From an uncultured Collinsella sp. (GTDB lineage: Bacteria > Actinomycetota > Coriobacteriia > Coriobacteriales > Coriobacteriaceae): 41,253 nt of DNA. The translations under genes were made by a program, and so were the position numbers. The stretch is from positions 1 through 41,253 of the forward strand of contig CABUWD010000004.1 in the NCBI GenBank assembly GCA_902495155.1. Reading direction: 5' to 3'. The notes beneath the pieces were generated by a model, which did no database searches, had not been told where the DNA came from, and saw only the letters and a program-made list of their open reading frames with translations. Positions 1 through 8,055 of this stretch are shown piece after piece. The first letter of the stretch is position 1, and every line of letters starts with the position of its first letter.

Positions 1-65
1 AGCGTGCAGCCGCAGAGCGTGCAGCCGCAGAGCGTGCAGCCGCAGAGCGTGCAGCCGCAGAGCGT
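1..65. repeat. 15-bp tandem repeat, about 4.3 copies
   Basis: The window opens with four exact copies of AGCGTGCAGCCGCAG followed by AGCGT. The array may continue left of the window. It lies just upstream of the terminase genes, where phages often keep packaging (cos or pac) or small-terminase binding sites. That role is inference; no protein-binding evidence is visible. Confidence 0.9.
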
Positions 66-142
66 TTCGCGCTTTCGCCGCGCGAGCGCGATGTGATCGC
101 GTCGCTTGGCTAGCGCGAAACTAATCAGGAAGGAGGCCGCAG

Positions 143-574
143 GTGCCCAAGAAGGACAAGCCGCTCACGGCGAAGCAGGAGGCGTTCGCCCGCGAGATGG
201 CCAAGCCCCGCGCCAAGCAGCAGGACGCGTACCGCGCGGCCTACGACTGCAAGCGGATGAACTACAACTCGATAAGCTGCGCCGCCTCCAAGCTGATGCG
301 CGACCCACGAATCGCGCACAGAATCCAGGAAATCCGAGACGCGGCCGCCAAAGACTGCCGCTGGGAGCTGCAGGACGCCGCCGCCCCGCTGTTCGAGGTG
401 CTGGACGGCGCGCTGCCCATCTTCCGCCGCCAGGCGGCCGAGGGCAGCATCAACGGCGACGCGCGCCTGGCCATAACCGAGAGCGTGAAGCTGCTCAACG
501 ATATGTTCGGCGTGGACGGCGCGAAGGCCGCCATGGCGGAGGCGGGGGTGACCATCGTTGACGACCTCGGTTAG
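143..574 (+). CDS. terS: terminase small subunit
   Basis: 143-aa protein that would bind the phage packaging site and recruit the large terminase. The N-terminus (LTAKQEAFAREM) and the following helix-turn-helix-like segment (DAYRAAY, SKLMRDPRIAHRI) match the terminase_2 type of small subunit, in which a 'LT.KQ..F..EY' opening and a 'A..A.Y......A...A..LL..P.V...I' pattern are usual. The start is GTG at 143, chosen because AGGAGG at 131-136 is correctly spaced. The 3' end overlaps the large terminase gene by 17 nt, and the pair leads the late operon. Recognition is by motif and position, without a search. Confidence 0.85.
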   Translation: MPKKDKPLTAKQEAFAREMAKPRAKQQDAYRAAYDCKRMNYNSISCAASKLMRDPRIAHRIQEIRDAAAKDCRWELQDAAAPLFEVLDGALPIFRRQAAEGSINGDARLAITESVKLLNDMFGVDGAKAAMAEAGVTIVDDLG

Positions 575-1841
575 GCTCTCGGACGTCGTGGCAACCGTGT
601 TCGCCGGCGTGTGGCGCTCCATCAAATCGCACGAGTTCACGCACTACTGGTTCAAGGGCGGGCGCAACTCCACCAAGTCGTCGTTCATCTCCATCGCCAT
701 CGTGCTGCTGATCATGCTCAACCCGGAGGCCAACGCCGTCGTGCTGCGCAAGGTCGGCAACACGCTGCGCACGTCCGTGTACGAGCAGATAGGCTGGGCG
801 TGCGACGTGCTGGGCGTGGCCCGCCTGTTCGACTTCGGCCTGTCCCCCATGGAGGTGACGTACTGCCCCACCGGGCAGGTCATACGCTTTGTGGGATGCG
901 ACAAGCCGAAGAAGCTGAAGTCCGCGAAGTTCCGCACCGGCTACTGCGCCGTGGTGTGGTTCGAGGAGGTAGACGAGTTCGACGGCATGGACGAGGTGCG
1001 CAGCGTGCTGGCCACGTTCCTGCGCGGCGGCGACATGTTCTGGGTGTTCTACAGCTACAACCCTCCCCGCTCGGCTCGCAACTGGGTGAATAAGGAGGCG
1101 CGCGACCTGGAGGCCCACCCGGGCGAGGACGGGCGCTTCATATGCCACACCACGTACCTGGACGTCATAGACGAGCACCCCGAGTGGATAAGCGCCGCCG
1201 CGCTGGCGGAGGCCGAGCGCAGCCGCCGCAAGACGCCCGAGTCCTACCGCTGGCAATGGCTCGGCGAGGTCATCGGCACGGGCTCCGAGGTGTTCCCCGA
1301 CAAGCTGCTGGACATACGCCCCATAACGGACGAGGAGCGCGCGTCCATCTCGCTGCGCTCGTTCGGCGTGGACGCGGGCAGCGTCCACCCGTGGGTGTTC
1401 ATAGAGGCGGGTTACGACGAGAACGAGCGCGTGCTGTACCTGCTGGACGAGGAGAGCCGCCAGGGAACCGAGGCCATCGACGTCAAGACCGCCGAGCTGG
1501 TGGCGGCCAAGCTGCAGGCGGCCGAGGACCCCGCCGCCGACGTGTGGTGCGACAGCGCGGCGCGCGGCATGATCCTCTACTACCAGGAGCAGGGCATCGG
1601 CGCGCAGAAGTCGCTCAAGCAGGGCCTGAACGCGCCCAAGAGCCGCATCAGGTGGATGCAGAACCTTACGCGCATAGTCATCGACCCCGACCGCTGCCCG
1701 CTCGCCGCCAAGGAGTTCCCCGAGTTCGAGTACGTGTCGAACGGGCAGGGCGACATAACCGAGACACTGCCGAAGGTGAACGACGACGCGATAGACGCGG
1801 CGGGCTACGCCGCAGGACTGTGGATAAGGAGCAACCTCTGA
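558..1841 (+). CDS. terL: terminase large subunit
   Basis: 427-aa packaging motor and headful or cos nuclease. The ATPase half has a Walker A of the terminase form GGRNSTKSS (residues 34-42) and a Walker B with catalytic glutamates in VVWFEEVDEF (about 132-141). The nuclease half shows the acidic residues expected of an RNase H-like fold: FGVDAGSVHP, DVWCDSAARG and the C-terminal NDDAIDAAGYA. Length fits the family (about 410-450 aa). The long reading frame allows TTG at 558 inside terS; GTG at 588 is an alternative start. The stop TGA shares its A with the portal ATG, which implies translational coupling. Ile ATA codons are frequent, unlike the chromosomal genes to the right. Confidence 0.93.
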   Translation: MTTSVRLSDVVATVFAGVWRSIKSHEFTHYWFKGGRNSTKSSFISIAIVLLIMLNPEANAVVLRKVGNTLRTSVYEQIGWACDVLGVARLFDFGLSPMEVTYCPTGQVIRFVGCDKPKKLKSAKFRTGYCAVVWFEEVDEFDGMDEVRSVLATFLRGGDMFWVFYSYNPPRSARNWVNKEARDLEAHPGEDGRFICHTTYLDVIDEHPEWISAAALAEAERSRRKTPESYRWQWLGEVIGTGSEVFPDKLLDIRPITDEERASISLRSFGVDAGSVHPWVFIEAGYDENERVLYLLDEESRQGTEAIDVKTAELVAAKLQAAEDPAADVWCDSAARGMILYYQEQGIGAQKSLKQGLNAPKSRIRWMQNLTRIVIDPDRCPLAAKEFPEFEYVSNGQGDITETLPKVNDDAIDAAGYAAGLWIRSNL

Positions 1842-3355
1842 TGGAGAAGCGAGGCAACACGGGCTACGCCGAGGCGTGGCTGCGCCGCATGGGATACCAG
1901 CCGGACACCCGCATGCAGGGCATGGTGGGCGTCTGGTTCGGCTGGTTCGCGGCGGACAACGGCTGGTACCACTACAGCGAGCGGCGCGGCTTCCGCGTGT
2001 ACAAGCGCGAGCGCGCCAGCCTGCACCCGGCGGCGCTCGTGGCCGACGAGTGGGCCAGTCTGCTCATGAACGAGAGCACGATCATCTCCAGCACGAGCGA
2101 CGAGCGCCGCGCGTGGATGGCGCGATATTTCGCCAACCCCACGACAACGGGCGGGGACGGCCAGGAGGCGACGGAGGGCAACGCGCCGGCGCAGCAGCCC
2201 ACGGAGGACAGCGGCGCGCCCTCCTCGTTCGCCATGGACAACGCCGACTTCATAGCACGTGCGTTCGCCATGGGGACCGGCGCGTGGGTCATCGAGCCGC
2301 GAGGGGTGACCGACAGCGCCTACACGCCCGACGCCGAGCTGCGCATCGTGCGCTACGACGCCACGCAGATAGTCCCGCTCACGTGGAGCGCCGACGACTG
2401 CACGCAGTGCGCGTTCGTGGGCCGCGTGGAGGTCGCCGGGCGCGACTACGACCAGTGCCAGGCCCACGTGCTCAAGGGCGGCACCTACCACATCCTCACG
2501 CAGCTGTTCGACACCCGCACGCACAAGCAGGTGACGGTCGAGGGCATCAGCGCCGACATGGACACGCGCTGCACCCGCCCGCTTTTCGCGCTGGTGCGCC
2601 CCGCCGTGTCGAACCGCTTCTACGACTACTGCGCGATGGGCGCGAGCGTGTACTGCAACGCCGTGGGGGCCATGAAGGTGGTCGACGAGGCCGCCACCTC
2701 CCTGCTCGACCACATTCGCGTGGGCCGCCCGCGCACGTTCGTGGACAAGACCCTCATAGAGTCCAAGACCGACAAGGGGCCGGACGGCAGCCTCACGAAA
2801 ACGTACTACGCCTTCGGCGAGGCCGACGACACCATCTTCAGCATGAACCCCGGCGACGAGGGCTCGGCGAAGATTCAGACCGTTCAGAGCGACCTCAAGG
2901 CCGACGAGAACGCCAGCGCCATCAACACGGGCCTGCGCCTGCTGTCGGTGGCGTGCGGCTTCGGCAACGGCTACTTCTCCTGGGAGTCGCACACGGGCCT
3001 GAAGACCGCCAAGGAGGTGGCGGCCGACAACTCGCAGCTGATGCGATCCATCCACCGGCACGAGAACGCCCTGCGCAAGTCCATCGTGCGCCTCGTGAAC
3101 GGCATGGCCGACGCGTGCCGCAGCATCAAGGGCGAGGCCGTGCCCTACGGCGACGTCACCGTGGACTTCGACGACTCCATCATCAGCGACACGCAGAGCG
3201 CGCGCGAGATGGCCATGAGCGAGGTCGGTGCGGGCATCATGGCCCCGTGGGAGTACCGCCGCCGCTTCTACGGCGAGACCAGCAACGAGGCCAAGGCCAA
3301 CGTGCCCGAGCAGCAGGGCGGCGCGGTCGACATGCTGGGCGACGGGCGCGCCTGA
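1841..3355 (+). CDS. portal protein (SPP1 gp6-like)
   Basis: 504-aa portal, the dodecameric ring at the capsid vertex through which DNA is packaged and to which the tail joins. Length, position between terL and the minor head gene, and segments such as KTAKEVAADNSQLMRSIHRHENALRKSI (split here only for description: KTAKEV, then NSQLMRSI) are typical of the SPP1 gp6 or phi-type portal family found in Firmicutes and Actinobacteria prophages. ATG at 1841 overlaps the terL stop; the gene ends in an ATGA-type overlap with the next one. Residues 105-130 are a low-complexity Gly/Pro/Ser stretch, probably a loop. Confidence 0.9.
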   Translation: MEKRGNTGYAEAWLRRMGYQPDTRMQGMVGVWFGWFAADNGWYHYSERRGFRVYKRERASLHPAALVADEWASLLMNESTIISSTSDERRAWMARYFANPTTTGGDGQEATEGNAPAQQPTEDSGAPSSFAMDNADFIARAFAMGTGAWVIEPRGVTDSAYTPDAELRIVRYDATQIVPLTWSADDCTQCAFVGRVEVAGRDYDQCQAHVLKGGTYHILTQLFDTRTHKQVTVEGISADMDTRCTRPLFALVRPAVSNRFYDYCAMGASVYCNAVGAMKVVDEAATSLLDHIRVGRPRTFVDKTLIESKTDKGPDGSLTKTYYAFGEADDTIFSMNPGDEGSAKIQTVQSDLKADENASAINTGLRLLSVACGFGNGYFSWESHTGLKTAKEVAADNSQLMRSIHRHENALRKSIVRLVNGMADACRSIKGEAVPYGDVTVDFDDSIISDTQSAREMAMSEVGAGIMAPWEYRRRFYGETSNEAKANVPEQQGGAVDMLGDGRA

Positions 3356-5076
3356 TGCTGGGGCCGGACTACATAGAGCACTTCACCGACGCAGCGCAGG
3401 GGGCCATGGACGAATACGCCCTACGCCTGGTGTGCATCTACGCCGCGCTCATAGGCTCCATCGACTTCGAGGGCGACAGCGCCTACTCGCAGGCCGCCCG
3501 CAAGGCGGCGCTTGCCGCCAAGGACGTGCAGAAGGCCATGAACGAGGAGGGCCGCAGAGCCGCGCGCGAGGCTGCCAAGGCTGCGGCCGAGGCCGTGGCC
3601 AAGAGCGCCGAGGCCGACCTGGCCATGCTGGGCACGGCCATGGGCGCGCTGTCCAAGACGATGCAGTGGAGGCTGCACAACTCAGCGCGGGCCACGGCGG
3701 CGGGAGTGCAGGACGTCGTGAGCCGCGACAACCTGAAGATGCCCGCCAACGTGCAGCGCGCCTACCTCGAAGTCGTGGCGCAGGCCGTGGCTCGGGTGAA
3801 CTCGGGCATGGCGGGCTACGAGCAGGCCACCCGCGAGGCTGTGCTGAAGCTGGCGCGGCGCGGCGTGTCCGTCGTGGACTACAAGAGCGGGGCGTGGGCG
3901 CAGCCCGACGTGGCCATGCGCCGCCACATTCGCACGCAGGCGGTGCAGGCCGGCAGCCGCAACACGCTGGAGCTGCTTGAAGAGACCGGGCACGACCTCG
4001 TGCAGACCTCCTCGCACGGCGGGGCGCGCGAGAGCCACGCCAAGTGGCAGGGCCGCGTGTTCAGTCTGTCGGGCAAGTCCAAGAAGTACCCGCCGTTCTA
4101 CCGCGAGACGGGCTACGGCTCTGTCGATGGCCTGTGCGGCGCGAACTGCAAGCACGACTTCGGCATCTACGTGGAGGGCCAGCAGCTGCGGTACGAGCGC
4201 GATCCAGATGGCGGCGACGAGAAGCGCGAGGAGCGATACCAGGCAGAGCAGAAGCAGCGCGAGCTTGAGCGCGGCATACGCGCCGCCAAGCGCGAGGCAA
4301 CGGCCCTGGAGGCCGCCGGGCTCGACAACACCAAGGAGCGCCTGCGCCTGGGCAAGCTGCAGAAGCGCCAGCGCGAGCACATAGCCGCCCATCCCTACCT
4401 GTCCCGCGAGCGCACGCGCGAGGCCGCCGTGGAATCGAAGGAACGCATCTACCCGCTTGCCACGGACAAGACCTGGGTGCGCGAGAAGTTCATGCCGGGC
4501 AAGGGCGCGGGCACCGCCGCAGACGTGAGCCGCCGCGCCGTGAACGGCAGGGCCTACCACGACAAGGTGGCGTCCCTTCCCATCCCGAAGCGCGCAAGCG
4601 AGGCCGTGTACGCCGAGAGCCGCCGCATCCTGCGCGACCGCGACGGCACGGGCTACGAACGCATGTCCGTCGTGTCGTGGAAGAAGGGCGAGCGCGTCAC
4701 CGACACCTTCGGGCACGGCCTGAAGAGCCAGGCGTGCGGCCTGACCGCCAAGCAGGTGGAGGCGTGCAGGCACACCAAGGGCGGCGTGGTGCTGATCCAC
4801 AACCACCCCATGAGCTCGCCGCCGTCGTGGACCGACATTCGAACGGTGGCGGAAAACGACTGGGTGCGCAGCTCGGTGGTGGCGTGCCACGATGGTACAA
4901 TCTACGAAATCAAGGTGAACGACCGCAGCGTCGTGCAAGCGTACGAGGAGCTGCGAGAGCTGGCGAAAAGAGAGTGCCCGAACGCGGGCGGCGATGTTAT
5001 CGACCAGCTTGCCACCGAAATGCTCTACGAGCGAAACGAGGAAGCGAAATGGTTCAGGCTGACAAAAAAGAAGTGA
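3355..5076 (+). CDS. minor head protein (Phage_min_cap2) with C-terminal JAMM/RadC-like domain
   Basis: 573-aa protein. The first two thirds match phage minor capsid protein 2: an Ala-rich helical N-terminus, then ETGHDLVQTSSHGGARESHA, WQGRVFSLSGKSKKYPPF and the GLCGANCKHDF cysteine signature at about residues 255-275. A Glu/Arg-rich coiled coil (about 285-350) links to a C-terminal domain with IHNHPMSSPPSWTDI, where H482, H484, S491 and D494 fit a JAMM metal site (H-x-H, then S-x-x-D), as in RadC/JAB proteins. The spacing between the second His and Ser is 6 residues, one shorter than in RadC. A metallo-isopeptidase or protease role is inference; the domain could be a structural relic. ATG at 3355 overlaps the portal stop. 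Confidence 0.85.
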   Translation: MLGPDYIEHFTDAAQGAMDEYALRLVCIYAALIGSIDFEGDSAYSQAARKAALAAKDVQKAMNEEGRRAAREAAKAAAEAVAKSAEADLAMLGTAMGALSKTMQWRLHNSARATAAGVQDVVSRDNLKMPANVQRAYLEVVAQAVARVNSGMAGYEQATREAVLKLARRGVSVVDYKSGAWAQPDVAMRRHIRTQAVQAGSRNTLELLEETGHDLVQTSSHGGARESHAKWQGRVFSLSGKSKKYPPFYRETGYGSVDGLCGANCKHDFGIYVEGQQLRYERDPDGGDEKREERYQAEQKQRELERGIRAAKREATALEAAGLDNTKERLRLGKLQKRQREHIAAHPYLSRERTREAAVESKERIYPLATDKTWVREKFMPGKGAGTAADVSRRAVNGRAYHDKVASLPIPKRASEAVYAESRRILRDRDGTGYERMSVVSWKKGERVTDTFGHGLKSQACGLTAKQVEACRHTKGGVVLIHNHPMSSPPSWTDIRTVAENDWVRSSVVACHDGTIYEIKVNDRSVVQAYEELRELAKRECPNAGGDVIDQLATEMLYERNEEAKWFRLTKKK

Positions 5077-5213
5077 CGCCAGAGGACTGGGTGCTCGTCA
5101 TAGACGACAGCGCCTCCGAGTCGAAAGCCGCCGAAAAGCTGACCAAAGAAGAGCGCGAGGAGCTTTTCGCCAAGTCCCGCAAGGTGCTGCGCGACGCGGG
5201 GCTAATGAAGTAG
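5049..5213 (+). CDS. small acidic phage protein, unknown function
   Basis: 54-aa protein starting with ATG at 5049 inside the end of the minor head gene, with GAGG about 8 nt upstream. It is charged, predicted helical in its second half (KLTKEEREELFAKSRKVL), and has no recognised domain. It is the last gene before the terminator at 5246, so it belongs to the packaging/portal transcript. Function unknown. Confidence 0.65.
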   Translation: MVQADKKEVTPEDWVLVIDDSASESKAAEKLTKEEREELFAKSRKVLRDAGLMK

Positions 5214-5245
5214 ACCAAGCGACAACCGAGTAGACGCACGGCATC

Positions 5246-5278
5246 AAGGCCGCCCATCACGGGCGGCCTTTTCTTTTG
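5246..5278 (+). terminator. intrinsic terminator
   Basis: Perfect 10-bp stem AAGGCCGCCC / GGGCGGCCTT (5246-5255 and 5261-5270) with loop ATCAC, followed by a T-rich run TTCTTTTG. It separates the packaging genes from the scaffold/capsid genes. Confidence 0.85.
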
Positions 5279-5305
5279 CCTGGCGACACCTCGGGGAAGA
5301 TGCGG
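5269..5305 (+). repeat. post-terminator element, copy 1
   Basis: TTTTCTTTTGCC followed by GGCGACACCTCG and GGGA recurs, with a few changes, at 20971-21007, in both cases directly after an intrinsic terminator and before a new gene block. It may carry a phage promoter or a processing site. That is inference from position and repetition. Confidence 0.5.
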
Positions 5306-5413
5306 TCACGCGATGGGGCGGCGACAACATGCCCCGCACGCGACCGCGGCGACAACGGCGGGCCATCCAAGCGCGCAGGGAAGCGCGACAACCAAACACG
5401 GAAGGAGCAAGCG

Positions 5414-5971
5414 ATGGCTGAAGACAACAAGCCCCAGGGAAACGAGGGCGGCGAAGGCCAACAGACCGAGCCCCAGAAGGAGGTCGTGTCCTACGCGAAG
5501 TACAAGCGCGAAACCGACGAGTACCAGGAGCAGGTGAAGGCCCTCAAGGCCGAGCTGGAGCAGCGCGACAAGCAGATCGAGGAGTTCACCTCCAAGGCGG
5601 GCAACGCCGAGGAGCTGCAGGCCGCGCTCGACAAGGCCAAGGCCGACAACGAGGCGTACAAGGCCGACGCCGAGAAGCGCGAGGCCGACATGCGCCGCGA
5701 CTTCGCCATCGACACCAAGCTGGCGCAGATGGGGGTGCGCAACGCCAAGGCGGCGCGCGCGATCATCCCGAACATCGCTGACGCGAAGCTGGACGAGCAG
5801 GGCAACCTCACGGGCATCGACTTCGAGGCCCTGAAGAAGGATAACGCCTACATGTTCACCGACCAGCCCCGCGAGAGCGCGGGCGGCGACCCCAAGGGCG
5901 GCGCAGGCTCCGACGGCCTGGCCGACTTCCGCGCAGCTTTCGGACTCACCGACGAATCTTCAAAGGAGTAA
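5414..5971 (+). CDS. phage scaffolding protein (GP20-like)
   Basis: 185-aa protein expected to guide capsid assembly and be lost from the mature head. It has the usual layout: a disordered acidic N-terminus, a long coiled coil (YKRETDEYQEQVKALKAELE onward, about residues 30-105), then a C-terminal part with DTKLAQMGVRNAKAARAI. This last segment is characteristic of the phage minor structural protein GP20 family. ATG at 5414 follows GAAGGAG at 5401. It lies immediately upstream of the major capsid gene, the classical scaffold position. Confidence 0.85.
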   Translation: MAEDNKPQGNEGGEGQQTEPQKEVVSYAKYKRETDEYQEQVKALKAELEQRDKQIEEFTSKAGNAEELQAALDKAKADNEAYKADAEKREADMRRDFAIDTKLAQMGVRNAKAARAIIPNIADAKLDEQGNLTGIDFEALKKDNAYMFTDQPRESAGGDPKGGAGSDGLADFRAAFGLTDESSKE

Positions 5972-5974
5972 ATC

Positions 5975-6856
5975 ATGCCAAACAGCATCGAACTGCCCAA
6001 GGGCTACGAGAACGTGCTCATGGAGGCGTACCGCAAGGAATCCCTGACCGCAGTGCTTGAGAGCGCCGCGCCGCAGGGCAACATCGCGCAGATGGAGCAG
6101 CTGGGCGAGTTCTACTATCCCGTCTACTCCATGGGTGGCCTGGGCGACGTGCAGGCCAACGGGCGACTGCCGCAGAACAGCGGCGCGTCCCTGACTTGGA
6201 AGCCCATCAGCGCCAACTACGACCGCGGCACCATCCTGGAAATCGACCAGAAAGTGGACGCCCAGTCCTTCAATCTGGCGTTCGGCAACGCCGCCGCGCA
6301 CTTCAACCGCACCAAGGTGGTGCCCGAGGGAGACGCGTTCGTGTTCTCCACGCTGTGCGCAGGCACCGGCATCACCAAGGAGCAGAAGACCTACTCCGAC
6401 GGCGCGGACATGCTCAAGGGCCTGAACGCCGCCATGTGCGACATGGACGAGAAGGAGGTGCCGGAAGAGGGCCGCGTGCTGTTCATCACCCCCACCCTGC
6501 TGGGTATGGTGAAGGACCTGGACACCACCAAGTCCCGAGAGGCGCTGGACGGCTTCTCCTCCATCGTGAAGGTGCCGCAGTCCCGCTTCTACAGCGCCAT
6601 CGACCTTTTGGACGGCACCACCAAGGACGAGGAGATCGGCCACTACAAGAAGGGCACCGGCGCGGTGGACATGAACTTCCTAATCGTCCACAAGGACGCC
6701 GTGGTGCTGCGCTGGAACTTCGCGCACGGCAAGGTCATCGACGCAGAAGACAACCAGCAGGGCTTCGGCCACCTGTTCAAGTACCGCAAGTACGGCGTGT
6801 GCGGCGTCCGCGAGAACCTGGCGCACTACATCACCGCAGGCATGAAGGCCGCGTAG
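5975..6856 (+). CDS. major capsid protein
   Basis: 293-aa shell protein, probably HK97 fold. Support is position directly after the scaffold gene, length, and family-like segments: ILEIDQKVDAQSFNLAFGNAA, an E-loop-like early region, and the C-terminal LLDGTTKDEEIGHYKKG followed by NFLIVHKDAVV. AAAGGAG at 5962-5968 precedes ATG 5975. No pro-domain protease gene is seen nearby, so maturation cleavage is unlikely unless the JAMM domain of the minor head protein acts in it (speculative). Confidence 0.88.
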   Translation: MPNSIELPKGYENVLMEAYRKESLTAVLESAAPQGNIAQMEQLGEFYYPVYSMGGLGDVQANGRLPQNSGASLTWKPISANYDRGTILEIDQKVDAQSFNLAFGNAAAHFNRTKVVPEGDAFVFSTLCAGTGITKEQKTYSDGADMLKGLNAAMCDMDEKEVPEEGRVLFITPTLLGMVKDLDTTKSREALDGFSSIVKVPQSRFYSAIDLLDGTTKDEEIGHYKKGTGAVDMNFLIVHKDAVVLRWNFAHGKVIDAEDNQQGFGHLFKYRKYGVCGVRENLAHYITAGMKAA

Positions 6857-6870
6857 GAAGGAGGCGCGAC

Positions 6871-7026
6871 ATGCGCACCGTTGGACTGGCCTTCGAGAAG
6901 GAGGCCCCGAAGAAGGCCAAGCCCGCCAAGGGCAAGGCGGAAAAGCCCGAGGCGAAGGCCGCAGACGAGCAGCCCGCCAAGGGCAAGGCGGAAAAGCCCG
7001 AGGCGGCCGAGGACGATGGAAACTAG
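6871..7026 (+). CDS. small Lys/Ala/Glu-rich head protein with internal duplication
   Basis: 51-aa protein, ATG 6871 with GAAGGAGG upstream. After MRTVGLAFEKEAPKK it consists largely of two copies of PAKGKAEKPEA. At DNA level these are exact 34-bp direct repeats at 6921-6954 and 6972-7005, offset by 51 nt (17 codons), so the frame is kept. Position between capsid and connector suggests a head-completion or capsid-associated protein; function unknown. Confidence 0.6.
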   Translation: MRTVGLAFEKEAPKKAKPAKGKAEKPEAKAADEQPAKGKAEKPEAAEDDGN

Positions 7027-7375
7027 AGCCCCGACCCACGAGGACTACCTGGCAGCCGGGCGCGGGGAGCTGTCCGCCGAGGAGTTCAAGGCGGCGCTCC
7101 CCCACGCCACGGCAGCCGTGCGCGACCTGATCTTCCCCAACGAGCCGGACGGCTCCGAGGAGTGGGCGCGCTCGGTCATGGCGGCCTGCGAGGTCGACGC
7201 CGCATACGGATGCTCGGGCGGCATCATGGAGGGCGGCGGCTTTACCGTCGGCTCGTTCTCGTGGAACCCCGGTACCGAAGGGGCCAGCACCTACCGCAGC
7301 GACATGGAGGCCGCCGTCCGCCGCGAGCTGCTTGGAACGCCGCTGCTCTACGCGGGCATCGGGGGTACCAGATGA
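7016..7375 (+). CDS. head-tail connector protein (first connector)
   Basis: 119-aa protein. ATG 7016 overlaps the previous gene by 11 nt. Position right after the capsid genes and length fit the gp6/gp15-type adaptor that sits under the portal. The segment GFTVGSFSW followed by YRSDMEAAVRREL is typical of small connectors from Gram-positive phages, where a 'SYSIGDFS' motif precedes a terminal helix. Assignment is mainly by synteny. Confidence 0.65.
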   Translation: METRAPTHEDYLAAGRGELSAEEFKAALPHATAAVRDLIFPNEPDGSEEWARSVMAACEVDAAYGCSGGIMEGGGFTVGSFSWNPGTEGASTYRSDMEAAVRRELLGTPLLYAGIGGTR

Positions 7376-7701
7376 TGCGGGTGCCGCGCTCGGCGCGGCC
7401 CTCCACCATGTCCGTCAAGGTGCCCAGGGAGGGCGGCTACGGCGGCGAGTTCGAGCAGCCCGTCGAGGTGCGCCGCGTGCGCTTCGAGCCCGTCTCGGCG
7501 TGGCTCGTGCGCGAGTACGCCCTGGGCGACGGCGCGCAGGGCCTCGTGATAGCAGACGGCGCGGACAGCCCTGGCATGTTCGACGTGCCCGTGGGCAGCC
7601 GCGTGAGCATCGACGGGGGCGAGTGGATGAACGTGGCGAGGTGCACGCCCCGCCGCGCGTTCGGCACCCGTCCCCACCACTGGGAACTGGAGGTGAGGTA
7701 G
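7372..7701 (+). CDS. putative minor capsid / head-closure protein
   Basis: 109-aa protein starting at ATG 7372, overlapping the previous stop (ATGATG). It is beta-rich with a WLVREYALGDGAQGLVIADG core and ends in HHWELEVR, as in the 'putative minor capsid protein' families that follow the first connector. Its expected role is head closure or stopper. Assignment rests on synteny and overall character. Confidence 0.6.
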   Translation: MMRVPRSARPSTMSVKVPREGGYGGEFEQPVEVRRVRFEPVSAWLVREYALGDGAQGLVIADGADSPGMFDVPVGSRVSIDGGEWMNVARCTPRRAFGTRPHHWELEVR

Positions 7702-7703
7702 CC

Positions 7704-8054
7704 ATGCCCGCAGCAGTCACGGTCGACCTGACCAAGCTCATGAAGCGTTTCAGCGCGAAGGAGCTGGAGGCCAAGCAGGTGAAGTTCGCCATGAGCGTGG
7801 CCGAGGACATGAACGCGTTCACGCCAGAGGACACCAAGCGCATGCACAACTCCATGCAGGCCGCCTCCGACTTCAGGCAGGGCCTCGTCATATGGGACGC
7901 CGACTACGCCGCCTACGTGCGCGACCTGCCCGACAGCTCCATCAAGCACGGCAAGAACCCGAGGGCCAAGGCCGACTGGCCGAAGGCCGCGAAGGAAGCG
8001 CACGGCGAGGACTGGGAGCGCCTGGCCGTCGATCTCCTGACCGAGGGGGCGTGA
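7704..8054 (+). CDS. minor capsid protein (Minor_capsid_2-like)
   Basis: 116-aa protein. It has an N-terminal helical part with LTKLMKRFSAKELEAKQ and a core with NAFTPEDTKRMHNSM followed by VIWDADYAAYV, matching the tail-completion or neck proteins annotated as minor capsid protein 2. The usual 'D..PyvP.dtG.L..S' pattern is replaced by FTPEDTKRMHNSM. GGTGAGGTAGCC precedes ATG 7704. Third of four connector genes. Confidence 0.65.
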   Translation: MPAAVTVDLTKLMKRFSAKELEAKQVKFAMSVAEDMNAFTPEDTKRMHNSMQAASDFRQGLVIWDADYAAYVRDLPDSSIKHGKNPRAKADWPKAAKEAHGEDWERLAVDLLTEGA

Positions 8055-8055
8055 C

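Noticed and set aside
1..65. CRISPR array
   Set aside because: The units are contiguous 15-mers without spacers.
1876..3354. Long reading frame upstream of the minor head gene, in another frame of the portal
   Set aside because: It is a shadow of the portal gene with Arg/Gly/His-rich composition; the real start of that frame is ATG 3355.
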